DNA of 64,000 bases from Chrysogorgia sp. JL179-B06 (Eukaryota; Cnidaria; Anthozoa; Scleralcyonacea; Chrysogorgiidae), in contig JAYKKM010000351.1 in the NCBI GenBank assembly GCA_035772405.1, forward strand, positions 2,083,501 through 2,147,500, read 5' to 3'. The notes below the pieces were generated by a model. It made no database searches. It saw only the letters and a program-made list of their open reading frames with translations, and was not told where the DNA came from. Positions 1 through 11,308 of this stretch are shown piece by piece (within the stretch, counting starts at the first letter, position 1; every line of letters starts with the position of its first letter). Made by a program: the position numbers and the translations under genes.

Positions 1-399
1 TCAATCGAAAAACACGGCACACGGTAACGCAAGATTAAAAATTGAAATTCGACAAGCGCCTGGAACATGAAATCCACGCACACGCCAAGTTTGATTTGAT
101 TTCATAAACAACTCTGCGATTGGTGGCATTTTGAGTTTTCAAGATGCTACGCGGGCGTGCAAGATGGCCTTTTCTGGAAAAATGTAAATTTTTCAACCTG
201 ATTTATGATCATTAATGCTAATTTATATTAACATAATGTGTTTTATTCGGGAAATTTAAAAGAACAAGTAAAAGCCGGTTTATTGGGCTTCCAGAAAATG
301 TATAGCTTTCGCAACAGTTATGGTTATTTCAAGAGATATCAATAGAACAACGTGGTCGTTCAATTTTTGATGTTTTTTCAGCCGTAAGGAAAGAGTTAA
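1..399. mobile_element. piggyBac-like MITE, copy 1 (cut by window edge)
   Basis: This is the right part of a non-autonomous element. It matches the complete copy at 877-1330 almost base for base and ends in GGAAAGAG followed by TTAA (396-399). TTAA is the target duplication expected of piggyBac. No transposase is present. Confidence 0.7.
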
Positions 400-876
400 T
401 AAGCAATAATAGGTAAATTGAAAATAATCGAAGAAAAAGCGTGAAAGGAAAAGCAGTTTATTATCTGTTGAATTGAAAATAATCAAAGTAAATACAGTTT
501 AACAAAGCAAAAAAATGGTCAGTGACAAAAAATGAACCCCCTTCTCTGCTCCCCCCTACCCCCCTCAATGAGAGGAATTATGTAAGGGTTACCCGAAGCA
601 GAGTCTCTGCAGAGATCCCACCCGCACCGGTCCACCCGCACGGGAGCTCATACTTTTAAATATATACGCAAGCTATCTATACACTACAAAGACAATACGT
701 TCTATGCATGTGGGTCAAAAAGGTCAAAATTCACCGTGTTTAGAAATGTAGGAAATAATTCACCAAATTTGTTAAAAATTTGATATGTGTGTTGTTTAGC
801 CGACTTATAACGATGATGAAAAATTCAGGCGAAAATATAAAATTGATCGATGCGAAAAAATATCGACCATTGTATA
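400..876. repeat. Spacer repeat linking piggyBac-like MITEs
   Basis: The same sequence precedes the MITE at 10276-10720, so spacer plus MITE forms a compound repeat unit. At the window start the order is MITE-spacer-MITE, a tandem arrangement. I see no credible coding. Confidence 0.6.
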
Positions 877-1330
877 TTAACTCTTTCCCTACGGGCGCAG
901 TTAAAATGGGTCACTGAAGACCCGCAAAGTCGTCAATCGAAAAACACGGCACACGGTAACGCAAGATTAAAAATTGAAATTCGACAAGCGCCTGGAACAT
1001 GAAATCCACGCACACGCCAAGTTTGATTTGATTTCATAAACAACTCTGCGATTGGTGGCATTTTGAGTTTTCAAGATGCTACGCGGGCGTGCAAGATGGC
1101 CTTTTCTGGAAAAATGTAAATTTTTCAACCTGATTTATGATCATTAATGCTAATTTATATTAACATAATGTGTTTTATTCGGGAAATTTAAAAGAACAAG
1201 TAAAAGCCGGTTTATTGGGCTTCCAGAAAATGTATAGCTTTCGCAACAGTTATGGTTATTTCAAGAGATATCAATAGAACAACGTGGTCGTTCAATTTTT
1301 GATGTTTTTCAGCCGTAAGGAAAGAGTTAA
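877..1330. mobile_element. piggyBac-like MITE, copy 2 (complete)
   Basis: The 454-bp element is bounded by TTAA at 877-880 and 1327-1330, with short inverted ends CTCTTTCC and GGAAAGAG. The copy at 10721-11174 has the same length and ends. It is non-coding. Assignment to piggyBac rests on the TTAA sites and terminal structure only. Confidence 0.75.
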
Positions 1331-1337
1331 TGCTTTG

Positions 1338-1443
1338 TATGAAAAGCGGCGGAGATCGCTACAACAAGGACATCCCGCGAAAGTAAGCGGGTCATCCAAG
1401 GGCGACCTCTACCCTTGAAAAATTCTTACGCATAATCTGTGCG

Positions 1444-1494
<51 letters not shown>

Positions 1495-2311
1495 AAAGAA
1501 TACCGCGTTCACAACACGGTCATATATCTGCGCTCACCATTAAAATATTGTGGGATGCGCAGTAGACCGAAAAATTACAATAATAAGAATACATAATATG
1601 AAAGCTGCGTGCTAATTCTCAAAAGAACTGGAAGTGGATATAGTATGAAAAAGAGAAATAAGAGAACTTGAAATGAGAGAACAATATGTCGAAAAATAAA
1701 AGTACTTACGTTTTCCATAGACGACATTTCAACGAGTGGTATATGTGATAACATTTCGCTGGGCTTGCCCACTTCCGCGATCTCCCAGACGCTGCCGAGC
1801 CAGCCGAGGCGCTGTTTATAGTGGCCTGTTTCACTGTAGTCTCTCGTCTCGTCGATGATAAGATTTATACGCGAGCAGACACGTCCGTATGATGAAATCA
1901 TAGACCCAAGCCTAGACTTGCACCAAGTCTACCACTTGGTGTTTCGAGACGGGTTTGTTTCGATTTGTATCCGGTCACGGTGGGTTTTCTCTCGCCCGCC
2001 GCATTGTTGTTGAAACCAAAGCATAAACCCGTCTCGAAACAAATCCGTCTCAAATAAACCCGTCTCGAAACAAACCCGTCTCGAAACACCAGTATCGCCC
2101 ATCACTACTGGTCGGCATGATTGTGTCGCTTGGACGCCTAATAGAACATTTTATCCATATCCGTCAGGACAGTCCCCTCTTCGTCGACCAATCCCTTCAC
2201 AATCCCCATACCTCCCTGCAATCCCAAGCATGAAACATTGCTCGCACAGTGAGTCTGGAAGTTGGAAGCTATTAGACAAGGAAGAAACCACAGCTGTGCC
2301 ACAGCTGAGAG
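1338..2311 (-). repeat. Inverted duplication, arm A (carries U12 copy 1)
   Basis: The reverse complement of this block recurs at 36651-37573. The arms share the U12 gene and its upstream sequence, a stretch with repeated GTTTCGAGACGGG motifs (about 1940-2090), and the outer end near CACAGCTGTGG. The right arm lacks two short pieces present here, near 1775-1795 and 1843-1855. Beyond the ends the flanks do not match. Confidence 0.85.
1346..1495 (-). ncRNA. RNU12: U12 minor-spliceosome snRNA, copy 1
   Basis: U12 snRNA pairs with the branch site of U12-type introns. Read on the minus strand, the gene begins TGCCTTAAACTAATGAGTAA, which includes the branch-site recognition region, and continues with GGAAAATAACGATCTGGGTG. 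A 3' domain follows with the GTCGCCC / GACCCGC / TTTCGCGGG stem-loop segments and the end GCGATCTCCGCCGC. Length is 150 nt, the same as human U12. It differs from copy 2 at one base in the 3' domain (GGATGACCC against GGACGACCC). About 50 bp upstream is conserved in both copies and probably holds the snRNA promoter element, but I could not define that motif. It looks intact. Confidence 0.93.
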
Positions 2312-2363
2312 TTGCCTACGGATGATGCTAAATCCGATGGTATAATGTATACCATCATACGAA

Positions 2364-2581
2364 ATGAGAGAGTGTAAAAATTATAAAATGCGTCAAGTGT
2401 CCTCCTTCCACCCCTTGGTTCGCGCGCGAAAACCGCTGAACGAGAATTACATGCGAGACATCTTCCAAGAAGTTTATACGTCCATTTCCAAGATAATGAT
2501 TGCACAAGGTTGCCCACTATCAAGATACGAAAGTATTAACGAGAGCTATAAATTACATCGTTTGGAATTTAAAGAAGTACA
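2364..2581 (+). CDS. Possible coding exon, unknown protein
   Basis: An open frame of about 72 codons ends at a good donor (GTGAGT at 2582). The peptide has a balanced composition with segments such as FHPLVRARKPLNENYMRDIF and KLHRLEFKEV, unlike the surrounding repeats. I recognise no family and found no partner exon. It lies just outside duplication arm A and is single-copy here. It could equally be a chance frame. Confidence 0.25.
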
Positions 2582-2832
2582 GTGAGTATCATAGAAAATT
2601 ATTTGCATTTAAAAAATTATAAATATACGAGCATGTCAAATATTTCACCAATCATGACAGTTTTGGAACTGTATAATTATAATATATATGCAGGGAAGCA
2701 ACATAAACCTCATCTCTGAAGAAACACAAAAACGTAAATAACTAGAAGTGTTCCGCAAATATTAGTGTTTATTGCTTCTGGACATTAACAACAGGTCATA
2801 AATACGTTACGCAACAACCCCTCATCTGCTTA

Positions 2833-3330
2833 TGCATGTATCAGCTGCTTCCCCCTGGGGACCCCACGGAATTTGTCCACTTACTTAGTCAAACCTTAGC
2901 AAATGCCCCTCGGTCCCCCAAGGGCAGTATTTATTTTGAAATTTTACAGTTTTTATTAGTCTTTAAATACTACGCAACAACCGTGCGAGTTTACATGAAT
3001 TTTTTAATTAATTAAGAGTTACAATTTCCTAAGGATTTTCAACGTGGCCATGCCGAGGCATATCAAAGCCACATGAGTCCCAAGGTCAAGAACTGGGTTA
3101 TTCCCTCGCGGCCTTTTTTCCAAAAGCACGTTGCCTCAAGTCACATCCGTGAGTTTTTTAAACAAAAGACCGCTGACCCTTCTTTGCAAATCCCCTGGAT
3201 AGTTTCCCGTGGGTTTTCCGGCATGTGAACAAAATTTTACTTCTCTCCCTCCCCCAGTGGACACAAACACTTGGCAAATGCCTTTGGGTCCCCGGGGGTC
3301 GACCCCAGGGGGGAGCTGCTGATACATGCA
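2833..3330. repeat. Foldback (inverted-repeat) element
   Basis: TGCATGTATCAGCTGCTTCC at 2833 is mirrored near 3305-3330 by GGAGCTGCTGATACATGCA. Inner segments with CCCCTGGGG / CCCCAGGGG and TTTGCCAAG-like stretches also pair imperfectly. It is non-coding and probably a MITE. Confidence 0.6.
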
Positions 3331-3399
3331 TTACTCTTTGAAGCTTTTATAGTGTAGTGCTCAGTTCTTTCACATGGAAATTGATAATAATGCATTCAT

Positions 3400-4135
3400 T
3401 TGCCAGTCAGCCCATTGTTTGGAAACAATATATAGTTCTCCCAATTGCTGCATATACTGTTTCGGGGACAGTATATTTACGTGTTACTTTGCTCTCATAC
3501 AGTCATTGGGGACTATACAGTATTTGGGCTATTGTGTTCACACAGTCATTGGGGAGTGGGGACTGTATTTATACTTCTTTGCTTTTGCACAAGTGTTTGG
3601 GGACTGTATTTATTTTATGCTATTTTGCTTTTGCACAGTCATGCATTTGGGGACTGTATTTGTGATACTTTGCTTTTGCACTGTCATTTGCATGGGGACT
3701 GTACATATTTGTGCTACTTACCAATTTACACAGTCAATTGGGGAACTGTATTTGTGCTACAGACTTTACTTTCATACAGTCACTGTACAGTCATTGGGGA
3801 CTGTATTTGTGCTACTTTGCTTTTGTACAGTCATTCGGGGGACTGTATTTGTGCTACTTTGCTTTTGTACAGTCATCGAGGACTGTCTTTACTTTCATAC
3901 TGTACATTACAGTCATCGGGGGCTGTCTTTACTTTCATACATACAGTCATTGGGGGACTGTATTTGTGCTACTTTGCTTTTGTACAGTCATTGGGGACTG
4001 TCGTTACTTTCATACATTACAGTCATCAGGGGCTGTCTTTACTTTCATAAATTACAGTCATCGGGGGACTGTATTTGTGCTACTTTGCTTTTGTTCAGTC
4101 TTTGGGGGACTATATTTGTGCTACATTTTCCTTGC
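3400..4135. repeat. Minisatellite, about 40-bp variable unit
   Basis: More than a dozen degenerate copies of a unit built from ACAGTCATTGGGGACTGTAT followed by TTGTGCTACTTTGCTTTTGT run head to tail. Each unit contains a short ACAGTC...GACTGT palindrome. The array is open in all three forward frames because of composition. It is not a gene. Confidence 0.85.
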
Positions 4136-4738
4136 ACACTACAGTATTGGCAGCTGTCAGTATCTGCTTTTATCATTATACTGTTTATTCCACACACATG
4201 TCATATATACTGTATGCCAATTGCTTATTTGCTTGGCAATTGCTCTGCTGCTATTTAGTTGTGCTTGTTCTGATTCATTCTGTTCTTCTCCCTGACTATA
4301 ATTGCAGGGAGTACCTTAATTAATTTATATTTGCTTCCTGTTCTGCTATATTGCTTACTGTGTATAAATTAACATTAACTAGTATATACATTCACACCAG
4401 TGCATCTTATCTGCTCTCGGTAGCTCCAGGTGATATTTTCATGTTACTGTAGTGTGTGTGTAAACTGGTCTGCTCCCCGCTATTCTGGATGATAACTTAA
4501 ATTGTGTGTGTCTCGTGTTCTGCTTTATGTGTTTACTATGTATAAATTAACACTAATGTACACTGTACATTCATGGATATATATGGATTTCTGTCTTTAT
4601 TCCTATCTGACATTTACATTTTTGCGGGCGAGCACCCATTCTCCTTTAGCAGAAGTACAGTAGCTCTGGCACCCAGGGAAGAGTCTGCCTATCTGAAGTT
4701 AGACATTTAGCTAATGTATCAGTCAATTCCATCTGTGC
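4136..4738. other. No gene seen
   Basis: AT-rich unique-looking sequence with two similar phrases ending in GTATAAATTAACA(T/C)TAA near 4360 and 4540. I can support no gene, RNA or mobile element here. Confidence 0.5.
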
Positions 4739-4739
4739 C

Positions 4740-4766
4740 GGGGGGGGGGGGGGGGGGGGGGGGGGT
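4740..4766. repeat. Poly-G tract
   Basis: An uninterrupted run of more than 25 G on the plus strand. Its length in the assembly is uncertain because such runs sequence poorly. Confidence 0.9.
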
Positions 4767-4967
4767 AGACGTACAGGTACTAGTGTGCCAAGGCTCCACC
4801 CTGGTCCAAATATTTGGGTCTAAGCTCCCACCCCCAGGTCAAAATAATATTAAATGTTACAACGGATTGCTTGACTTGCATGTTTATAATAAATAAATCT
4901 GTCGATTAAAAAATTAAGAAAATTCTCAAGTTCTACAACAACAAGAATATAAAAGTTTATTAAAGTG

Positions 4968-5802
4968 CCTATGAAATTAAATTTTTTATTGCTTCATTTG
5001 AAAGAGCATCAAAAAGTAGGACGATATGCAGTTTACCATTATTCCAGAGTTATAAATATTCAAAGTGTCAAAATCAAGGGAAATATGGAACAAACAAATT
5101 ACTGATTCAACACAAATGATGACGTCATATGATTTGCATGTTAGTTTGATGAATGTTTAAATAAACTATTGCTCAGTTACTATGTGTCAAAATCAAATGA
5201 ACCTTTGCACACTGATAGTGGAAGATGAAACACAGTTGATCATATATGTCACTAATTTTGTTGTCAAGGTAACACTGTTGTACCCAGGCCCCTGGCCTTG
5301 CACGGATTTTATAAAACACATTCATATTCTGTCTTGATAAGGATAACATAATATCAGACATGTGCTTGTCATACCTATGCATGCCTAAAATACATTTATA
5401 TTATAATGATTTGCAAATTATACCCCCAGTGATAAATACAGTGTGTTTTATAAAATCTGTACAAAACAGTGTTACCTTGACAACAAAATTAGTGACAATA
5501 TCAACTGTGTTTCGTCTTGTACTATATGTGTGCAAAGGTTCATTTGATTCTGACATTAATTTCTGACATTAATTGAGCTATAGTTCATTTAAACATTCAC
5601 CAAACTAACATCAAACCATATGACGTTATAATTTGTGCTGAATCAGCAATTCGTTTGCGCCATATTTCCCTTGATTTTGACCTCTTTAAATCTGTATAAC
5701 TCTGGAACTAGAAAAGATATCAAGGGACAGTAAACTGCATATCGTCCTACTTTTTGATGCTCTTTCAAATGAATCAATAAAAATGTCCATTTCATAGACA
5801 AC
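4968..5802. repeat. Long foldback element
   Basis: Arms of roughly 350-400 bp pair imperfectly. GAGCATCAAAAAGTAGGACG near 5005 is mirrored by CGTCCTACTTTTTGATGCTC near 5745, and GTCACTAATTTTGTTGTCAAGG near 5248 by its reverse complement near 5473. The loop holds no coding sequence. It is probably a non-autonomous foldback transposon. Confidence 0.8.
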
Positions 5803-6079
5803 TATTTTTGCGATGCTAAAATTTAGCGATCTAGAAATTTTGTGTTCAGCGAGCAACATAATTTAGCGATTTTTTAAAGTTTTAGTGAGTGAAAAATAAC
5901 AGATTTTGGTACTCAGCAATAAATTTGAAAAATCCCAATTCCCCCCTAGAACATTAAAAGGATTGAGTTGCCGAAACTCAAAGACATTAACTTTACAGAT
6001 TGTGAAATTTGGGGACATTTGCCACCGAAGTCCAAACCCCTAGATCGCCCGGATGCCCCTAATTACCTCCATATTTTTA

Positions 6080-6136
6080 CCTCTGTTTGTCTGTCTGTCT
6101 GTTCGTTTGTTTGTTTGTTTGTTTGTCTGTCTGTAA
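6080..6136. repeat. (TGTT/TGTC)n simple repeat heading a dispersed repeat
   Basis: A run of TGTTTGTCTG-type tetranucleotides is followed by AGCAGGATATCTC and AATGGACAGATTTTCATGAA. A tetranucleotide run followed by such a block is a common dispersed repeat arrangement in invertebrate genomes. Non-coding. Confidence 0.6.
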
Positions 6137-6684
6137 GCAGGATATCTCAAAAATTAATGGACAGATTTTCATGAAAGTTTGTAGAAGGTATGGTCATACG
6201 CCAAGGACCAACCATTAAATTTTGGTTCAATTTGGATGACAATTGGGTGAAATATTGATAAAAATCTGTTTGTAAGCTTCTCCGCGTAGAATAAATGAAT
6301 GAAAATGCTTGATTGCGCTGATTATCCCCTTATATTATTCAAATCTTTAATATTTGCAAACAAGCTGAACATCACAATCGTTCTAATTGCTTACTCTCAG
6401 GCTTTTAGCCAGGCGGCCAAAAAAATTTTTTTGGACGGCCACTTTTCGTATGGACGGCCTAGCAAAACATTTTTCTCAAACATCAACTTACAGGTTCCCC
6501 CTTTCTAATGTTTCTTGATTTCTGCCTTAGCTGATGTGTATTTTAGCTATTGTGTAGGTTTCGTTACCAATTTTTGTCAAGAACATGCCGATTTGACGAT
6601 GGATTGCGAGATCAATTTAGCGTATATGTATATATGCTCTAACACGAAGGAACAATATGTGAAGGATAAAAGCCGAAACCCAAT

Positions 6685-6753
6685 CCATTATTTGAGAGAA
6701 TGGAGTGCACCGAGCCCGCAGTGCGAGGTGCAGTCCATTCTCACAAATAATGG
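6685..6753. repeat. Hairpin sequence
   Basis: CCATTATTTGAGAGAATGGA pairs with TCCATTCTCACAAATAATGG, and further inside GTGCAC and CGAG pair less well. It is a near-perfect 69-bp inverted repeat inside the larger transposon. Confidence 0.65.
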
Positions 6754-7036
6754 TGGGTTGAGGCTTTTAGACTGCTTAAAACCCAGCTTCCATAAATTAG
6801 TTTTGAAATCAATTGATGCGTTTGCACATCTATAGTGCTTAGCAATGCGTAACAAATAATAGACATTGACTGAGTAGAAGTATTCATGTGAAGTTGTTGA
6901 GTGCGAGTTTGTAAACAAATGGCGGAATCCAGTGAAGGCGATGAAGTATTACTTATAACTCAGTCGAGATGTTTAGTAGTAGAGATGTGGGAAGTAATAC
7001 TGATGGTATTTTGAGTGGATTGTAAGTAAAAGACAT

Positions 7037-7601
7037 ACCTTATTCGTACTTAATTTCGCGCGTACTTAATTTCGCGATTTTGGTGAGACAGTATTTCGCG
7101 AGGCTTTATTTTCGCGTTTTCGATAGGGGAAATGAAAAACGGGCATTAAATTTCGCGAAAGCGTTGTCAACATCATTTTATTTTCTAAAAAAAATCTGAA
7201 CTTCAACCTTTCTAAACAAACTGGAACAAGTTAAGAATAGGTACATATTGTCCTAGAGTCCGCAATGTTCTTAAACATGGAAACAATGTTCTTAAACGTG
7301 GAAGTTTCTTTGAGCCACTAACAACATCAGTTACGCCAGCCTTCTTCCATCGTTTTGCAATTGACTTTATGCCTTCAGAGCTAGACTACAAATGGTTGTA
7401 CATGCTAACGATCAAGTTGCATGAATTGGTTTGATAATCAATTTATCAAGTTTTTTGTGATTCAAATTTTTACCATGGTATTTAATTTCGCGTGTGTAAA
7501 TTTCGCCAGCATTTTTATTCGCGCGTCTTTAATTTCGCGATTTTTTTACAATCGCGAAAATCGCGAAATTAAAGACGCGCGAAATTAAGTACGAATAAGG
7601 T
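7037..7601. mobile_element. MITE with TTCGCG-rich terminal repeats
   Basis: ACCTTATTCGTACTTAATTT at the left end is mirrored by AAATTAAGTACGAATAAGGT at the right end, and many ATTTCGCG motifs sit just inside both ends. ACAT flanks both sides (7033-7036 and 7602-7605), a probable 4-bp target duplication. It is non-coding and is nested in the element spanning 6398-8404. Confidence 0.75.
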
Positions 7602-7852
7602 ACATTGGAATTGAATTAAAATTAAAAAGGATTTTTATGTGTTAATCTTATGGATGATGCATAAATTAAATATACATTGCGTTATATTGAAAAATAATGG
7701 ACAGCGTCCATTATTAGAAAAATAATGGACGGTTTTGCAAAATAATAGATAGCTTCTAGTCCAAAATAATGGACACCAACAACAATAGGTCACAACACAG
7801 CTGGGTTTTAAGCATCGTTGTTTAATAAAACCTCTGTTCAATATGTTTGATA

Positions 7853-8336
7853 ATAGTCCAGTCAATCTACGGTTTAACATCAAACAAATTGCAAAATAAA
7901 TTATTTTAGCTTTTTCATTACCTTGATACATTCAGAAATAACATACCAAAAGTCCCTAGAAATCAACCTAGTGGAAAGTTTAAAAAATCAAGTTTTTCTT
8001 ACAATTTACCTACAAAAGCACTATTCTTTAAAAAAGGTGAAATTTCAAGTTCACGTTTAGCAAATATTACGTATGTATTTAGAAAGTTCTCAAAAAGCTG
8101 TATGAATGACATTTAAGCGGATAGTACAATTTTCTAAACCCATTTTGAGTTATTCGCTCAAGAAAAGTGGAAAATGCAACAAAATTCTGTTTTTTTAGCA
8201 GGTTTAACCTTATTAAAAGTATCACATTTGGTATGTGATTTCTGAATGTATCAAGGTACTGAGAAAGCTAAAACCATTTCTTTTGCAATTTGTTTGAAGT
8301 TGTACCTATATTTCAGGTAGATTGACTGGACTATAA
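7853..8336. repeat. Foldback element with ends (T)ATAGTCCAGTCAATCTAC
   Basis: About 100-bp arms pair: TAGTCCAGTCAATCTA near 7854 with TAGATTGACTGGACTA near 8320, and CCTTGATACATTCAGAAAT near 7921 with its reverse complement near 8240. It is nested within the 6398-8404 element. Confidence 0.7.
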
Positions 8337-8430
8337 GCTCACTTGCTCACGCCATGCACCAACATTTTTTGACGGCCAGTTTTGAATTCCTGGCTAAAAG
8401 CCTGCTTGTTTTACAGTCTCCTTACTGATC

Positions 8431-8608
8431 ATGGCTTGTGGACGTTCGACAATTGGATTCTGTTTTCGAGAAATTCGCGGTGATTTGTTCAAATGCGCCA
8501 GCGATACTTCATTGGCTCATTGCATCAGTGAAGATGTTCATATGGGCAAAGGAATTGCTGTAACATTTAAAAGAAATTTTGGTGGAGTGCAGGAACTCCG
8601 CGCTCAAG
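8431..8608 (+). CDS. OARD1: OARD1 exon 1: ADP-ribose glycohydrolase (macrodomain)
   Basis: OARD1 (C6orf130/TARG1) removes ADP-ribose ester-linked to acidic residues and deacylates O-acetyl-ADP-ribose in nucleus and cytoplasm. This exon encodes residues 1-59 plus one base of codon 60. It carries the macrodomain N-terminal strand with IRGDLF, the family signature [17 protein letters not shown] and the loop FGGVQEL. It ends CTCAAG before donor GTGAGG at 8609 (phase 1). I chose the ATG at 8431 because it opens the aligned protein, giving 150 residues against 152 in human. A possible 5'UTR acceptor, CTTGTTTTACAG, ends at 8416. Joined to 11309-11367 and 12984-13199 the frame is open throughout. Confidence 0.93.
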
Positions 8609-8772
8609 GTGAGGGGATATAAGTATATTGAGGTCCATCTTCAATACAGAGTCGCTGTGTTACTCGATGATATTCCAAGCAAGTTGTACTATTAGTATTG
8701 CCACAATTTATTGACACCCCATCATGTTAAAATGCTGGAATTTTCTTCATGTAATCGCGAGATCCGTTTAAC

Positions 8773-9070
8773 CATAGTCAATCGAGATATGGTCTGGAAA
8801 CTCAGCTAAAGTCTTTGTTCTATCTTTTTGTTCGTCTTTATGCAATTTTGTGCACGGTGCACGGTCACTGAACCTATTGTATTTTAGTATAATGAAGCAA
8901 TCATCCAATATAATCGTTTGGGTTTAATCGCTCAACCGTGTTGTTTAAATATTAATAAACCTAAAACAAAGGATGTGCACGGTGTAAGGTACGGTTCAAC
9001 ATCAAAACGTAGCTCATTATAGTCGCTTTGAAGTTTGCCGAGTTTCCAGACCATATCTCGATTGACTATG
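8773..9070. mobile_element. MITE in OARD1 intron 1
   Basis: CATAGTCAATCGAGATATGG, continuing TCTGGAAACTC, at the left is mirrored exactly by GAGTTTCCAGACC...TCGATTGACTATG at the right. This gives terminal repeats of about 31 bp around a 298-bp non-coding element. Inside, two GTGCACGGTG-containing stretches recur. Confidence 0.75.
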
Positions 9071-9814
9071 ATAGAACATATTTCCATGTACCACTTAAAT
9101 AATAGAATACGTTTCGCGTGATCGAAACCCGACTGACGTAAAAATACGAGAGAATTAGTGTGTGGAGAAGTATATGACTATGAGCCGCCGATGCGAGTGC
9201 TTTCCCAACTTCTCGAGTGTTTTTATTACTTCACGAGGGTTTCGATCACATTATAGAGACCCGCGAGTAAACGTCTTTTATATTTTTATAAAATAATTTA
9301 AAAACAATTGCTTTTTCTTATGTTTATATATGCTTATTGCTTATAACTACGATATATAACTGCTTTTGATTTAATGTGAATTCTCATTATAGTTACCGCT
9401 GACGTTATTTCGGTCTCCGTATATAGCCTGATAGAGACCGGCAAGCTGACCAATCACATGAGCTAGCGTGCGTAGAGTAAAATTATTTTATAAACAGCTA
9501 TAGAAACACTTGGGAACGTTTGGGATAACTCGTGAAATTTTGGGATAACTCGTGAAAGTTTAGGATAACTCGAAATCGCAACAGATTGATGCTAACTTTA
9601 TAATGAAACACGGAAAATGTATTATATTTCTTAAAAAGGAAGTGTAGCCAAAAAAATTAATTACTTGAAGTATAATGTTTAAGTATAAGGCCTTGAAGTA
9701 TGATGTATAAAAATGTCAATAGTTTCACGGTATCTGCTCTTGTATCAGAGAAATAACGTTTTCATTCTCGTATTTTACACCTCTCGATGTCGCCATTTTG
9801 TGTCATTCTGGATG
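9071..9814. other. OARD1 intron 1, unassigned
   Basis: AT-rich intronic DNA. GATCGAAACCCG (9120) and GAGGGTTTCGATC (9235) are inverted, hinting at another decayed MITE. A short tandem of GGGATAACTCGTGAAA-like units sits at 9530-9575. No gene is seen. Confidence 0.5.
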
Positions 9815-10216
9815 TTGCTCCATAGAGATAATAAATAAAACTAGATTAGATAAAACTAGGCCTGAATTTGGGAACCAATTGAACGCTGCCATTTGGGTAA
9901 ATTGGAGGCAAACTTCTTGGTTCCAGGATTTTTTCTGCAATTCGAGAACCTCGCGGTCCAAAACAAGGAATCGTAATATTTACAATTTTTGCGTTTCGTT
10001 TTTAGTATTCTGTTTATTTGACGATTAAGCCTGTTGTTCTATTGTTACTTGGACCATTTTCGGAATAAAAGATCAAAATGATTGCTTTAATATGAAATAT
10101 AAATATACAATTGTCCCCCAATTTATCCAAAATGGCGTCGTTCAATTAGTTACGGGGTTAACTGAAATCAGGCCCCAAATACCCCCTCCGTAGTTTTATT
10201 TATGATCTCTATGGTT
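9815..10216. repeat. Foldback element in OARD1 intron 1
   Basis: CCATAGAGATAATAAATAAAACT near the left end pairs with AGTTTTATTTATGATCTCTATGG at the right. Inner blocks with GGCCTGAATTTGGG and ATCAGGCCCCAAAT also pair. Non-coding. Confidence 0.7.
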
Positions 10217-10275
10217 TGCTCCACGGCTCAGACTCGATGTCCAGCGGGGGTTTCTGAAAATAAAAATATGGCGGT

Positions 10276-10720
10276 TTCGAAGAAAAAGCGTCAAAGGAAA
10301 AGCAGTTTATTAAATGTCGAATTGAAAATAATCAATGTAATAACAGTTTAACAAAGTAAAAATCGTCAGTGAGAAAAAATGAACCCCTTCTCTGCTATGC
10401 TACCCCTACTCCGCTCAACGAGAGGTTACGGTATAAGGGTTACCTTGAGCAGAGTCTCTGTAGAGATCCCACCCGCAGCGGTCCACCCGCACGGGAGCTC
10501 ATACTTTTAAATATATACGCAAGCTATTTATACACCACAAACAATACGTTCTATGCATGTGGGTCAAAAAGGTCAAAAATCACCGTGTTTAGAAATGTAG
10601 GAAATAATTCACCAAATTGGCTTAAAATTGTATGTGTGTTCTTTAGCCGACTTACAACGATGAAAAAATCAGGCGAAAATATAAAATTGATCGATGCGAA
10701 AAAATCTCGGCCATTGTATA
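10276..10720. repeat. Spacer repeat, second copy
   Basis: Homologous to 430-876, including GAAGAAAAAGCG, CGGTCCACCCGCACGGGAGC and GCAAGCTAT. An open frame crosses this block but is not conserved between copies. Confidence 0.7.
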
Positions 10721-11174
10721 TTAACTCTTTCCTGTCCGGCCCAGTCAAAAGGGGTCATAGAAGACCCCCGAAGTCGTCAATCGAAAAACACGGCACACGG
10801 TAACGCAAGATTAAAAATTGAAATTCGACAAGCGCCAGGGACATGAGATCCACTCACACGCCAAATTTGATTTGATTTCATAAACAACTCTGCGATTGCT
10901 GGCATTTTGAATTTTCATGATGCTACGCGGGCGTGCAAGATGGTCTTTTCTAGAAAAATGGAAGTTTTTCAACCTGATTTATGATAATTAATGCTAATTT
11001 ATATTAACATAATGTTCTCGTTCGGAAAATTCAAAAGCATTAGTAACGACCGGTTTATTGGGCTTTCAGAAAAGGTATAGGTTTCGCAACAGTTATGGAT
11101 ATTTCCCGAGATATCAATAGAACAAAGAGGTAGCTCAATTTTGGATGTTTTTCAGCCGGTCAGGAAAGAGTTAA
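10721..11174. mobile_element. piggyBac-like MITE, copy 3 (complete)
   Basis: TTAA at 10721-10724 and 11171-11174 bound a 454-bp element with CTCTTTCC / GGAAAGAG ends, closely similar to 877-1330. It lies in OARD1 intron 1, about 130 bp before exon 2. Confidence 0.75.
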
Positions 11175-11308
11175 AGGCCTTTTGTTTATTTTTCGGTACA
11201 GTTCCCATTTAAATGAAGCATATACATTATGTACATGCATGGATTAGCGTAATTGTGATATTCTTTGTTCTCATTTAGCTCAGCTTATTTTTTTCATATT
11301 TCCTCAAG

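Larger units (their letters stand above)
6398..8404. mobile_element. Composite non-autonomous transposon upstream of OARD1 (hAT-like ends)
   Basis: Perfect 16-bp terminal inverted repeats, CAGGCTTTTAGCCAGG (6398-6413) and CCTGGCTAAAAGCCTG (8389-8404), enclose 2 kb with no transposase. The inverted similarity runs further inward (GGACGGCC / GACGGCCAG). The flanking octamers CTTACTCT and CTTGTTTT agree at only 5 of 8 positions, so the hAT assignment is tentative. Two other elements (7037-7601 and 7853-8336) are nested inside. The right end lies only 26 bp before the OARD1 start codon. Confidence 0.65.

Noticed and set aside
3374..4295. Overlapping long plus-strand frames (up to 294 codons)
   Set aside because: Three frames are open at once across the minisatellite, a composition effect with no domain.
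10369..10803. 144-codon plus-strand frame
   Set aside because: It crosses the spacer and MITE boundary, and the frame is not kept in the homologous copy at 530-940.
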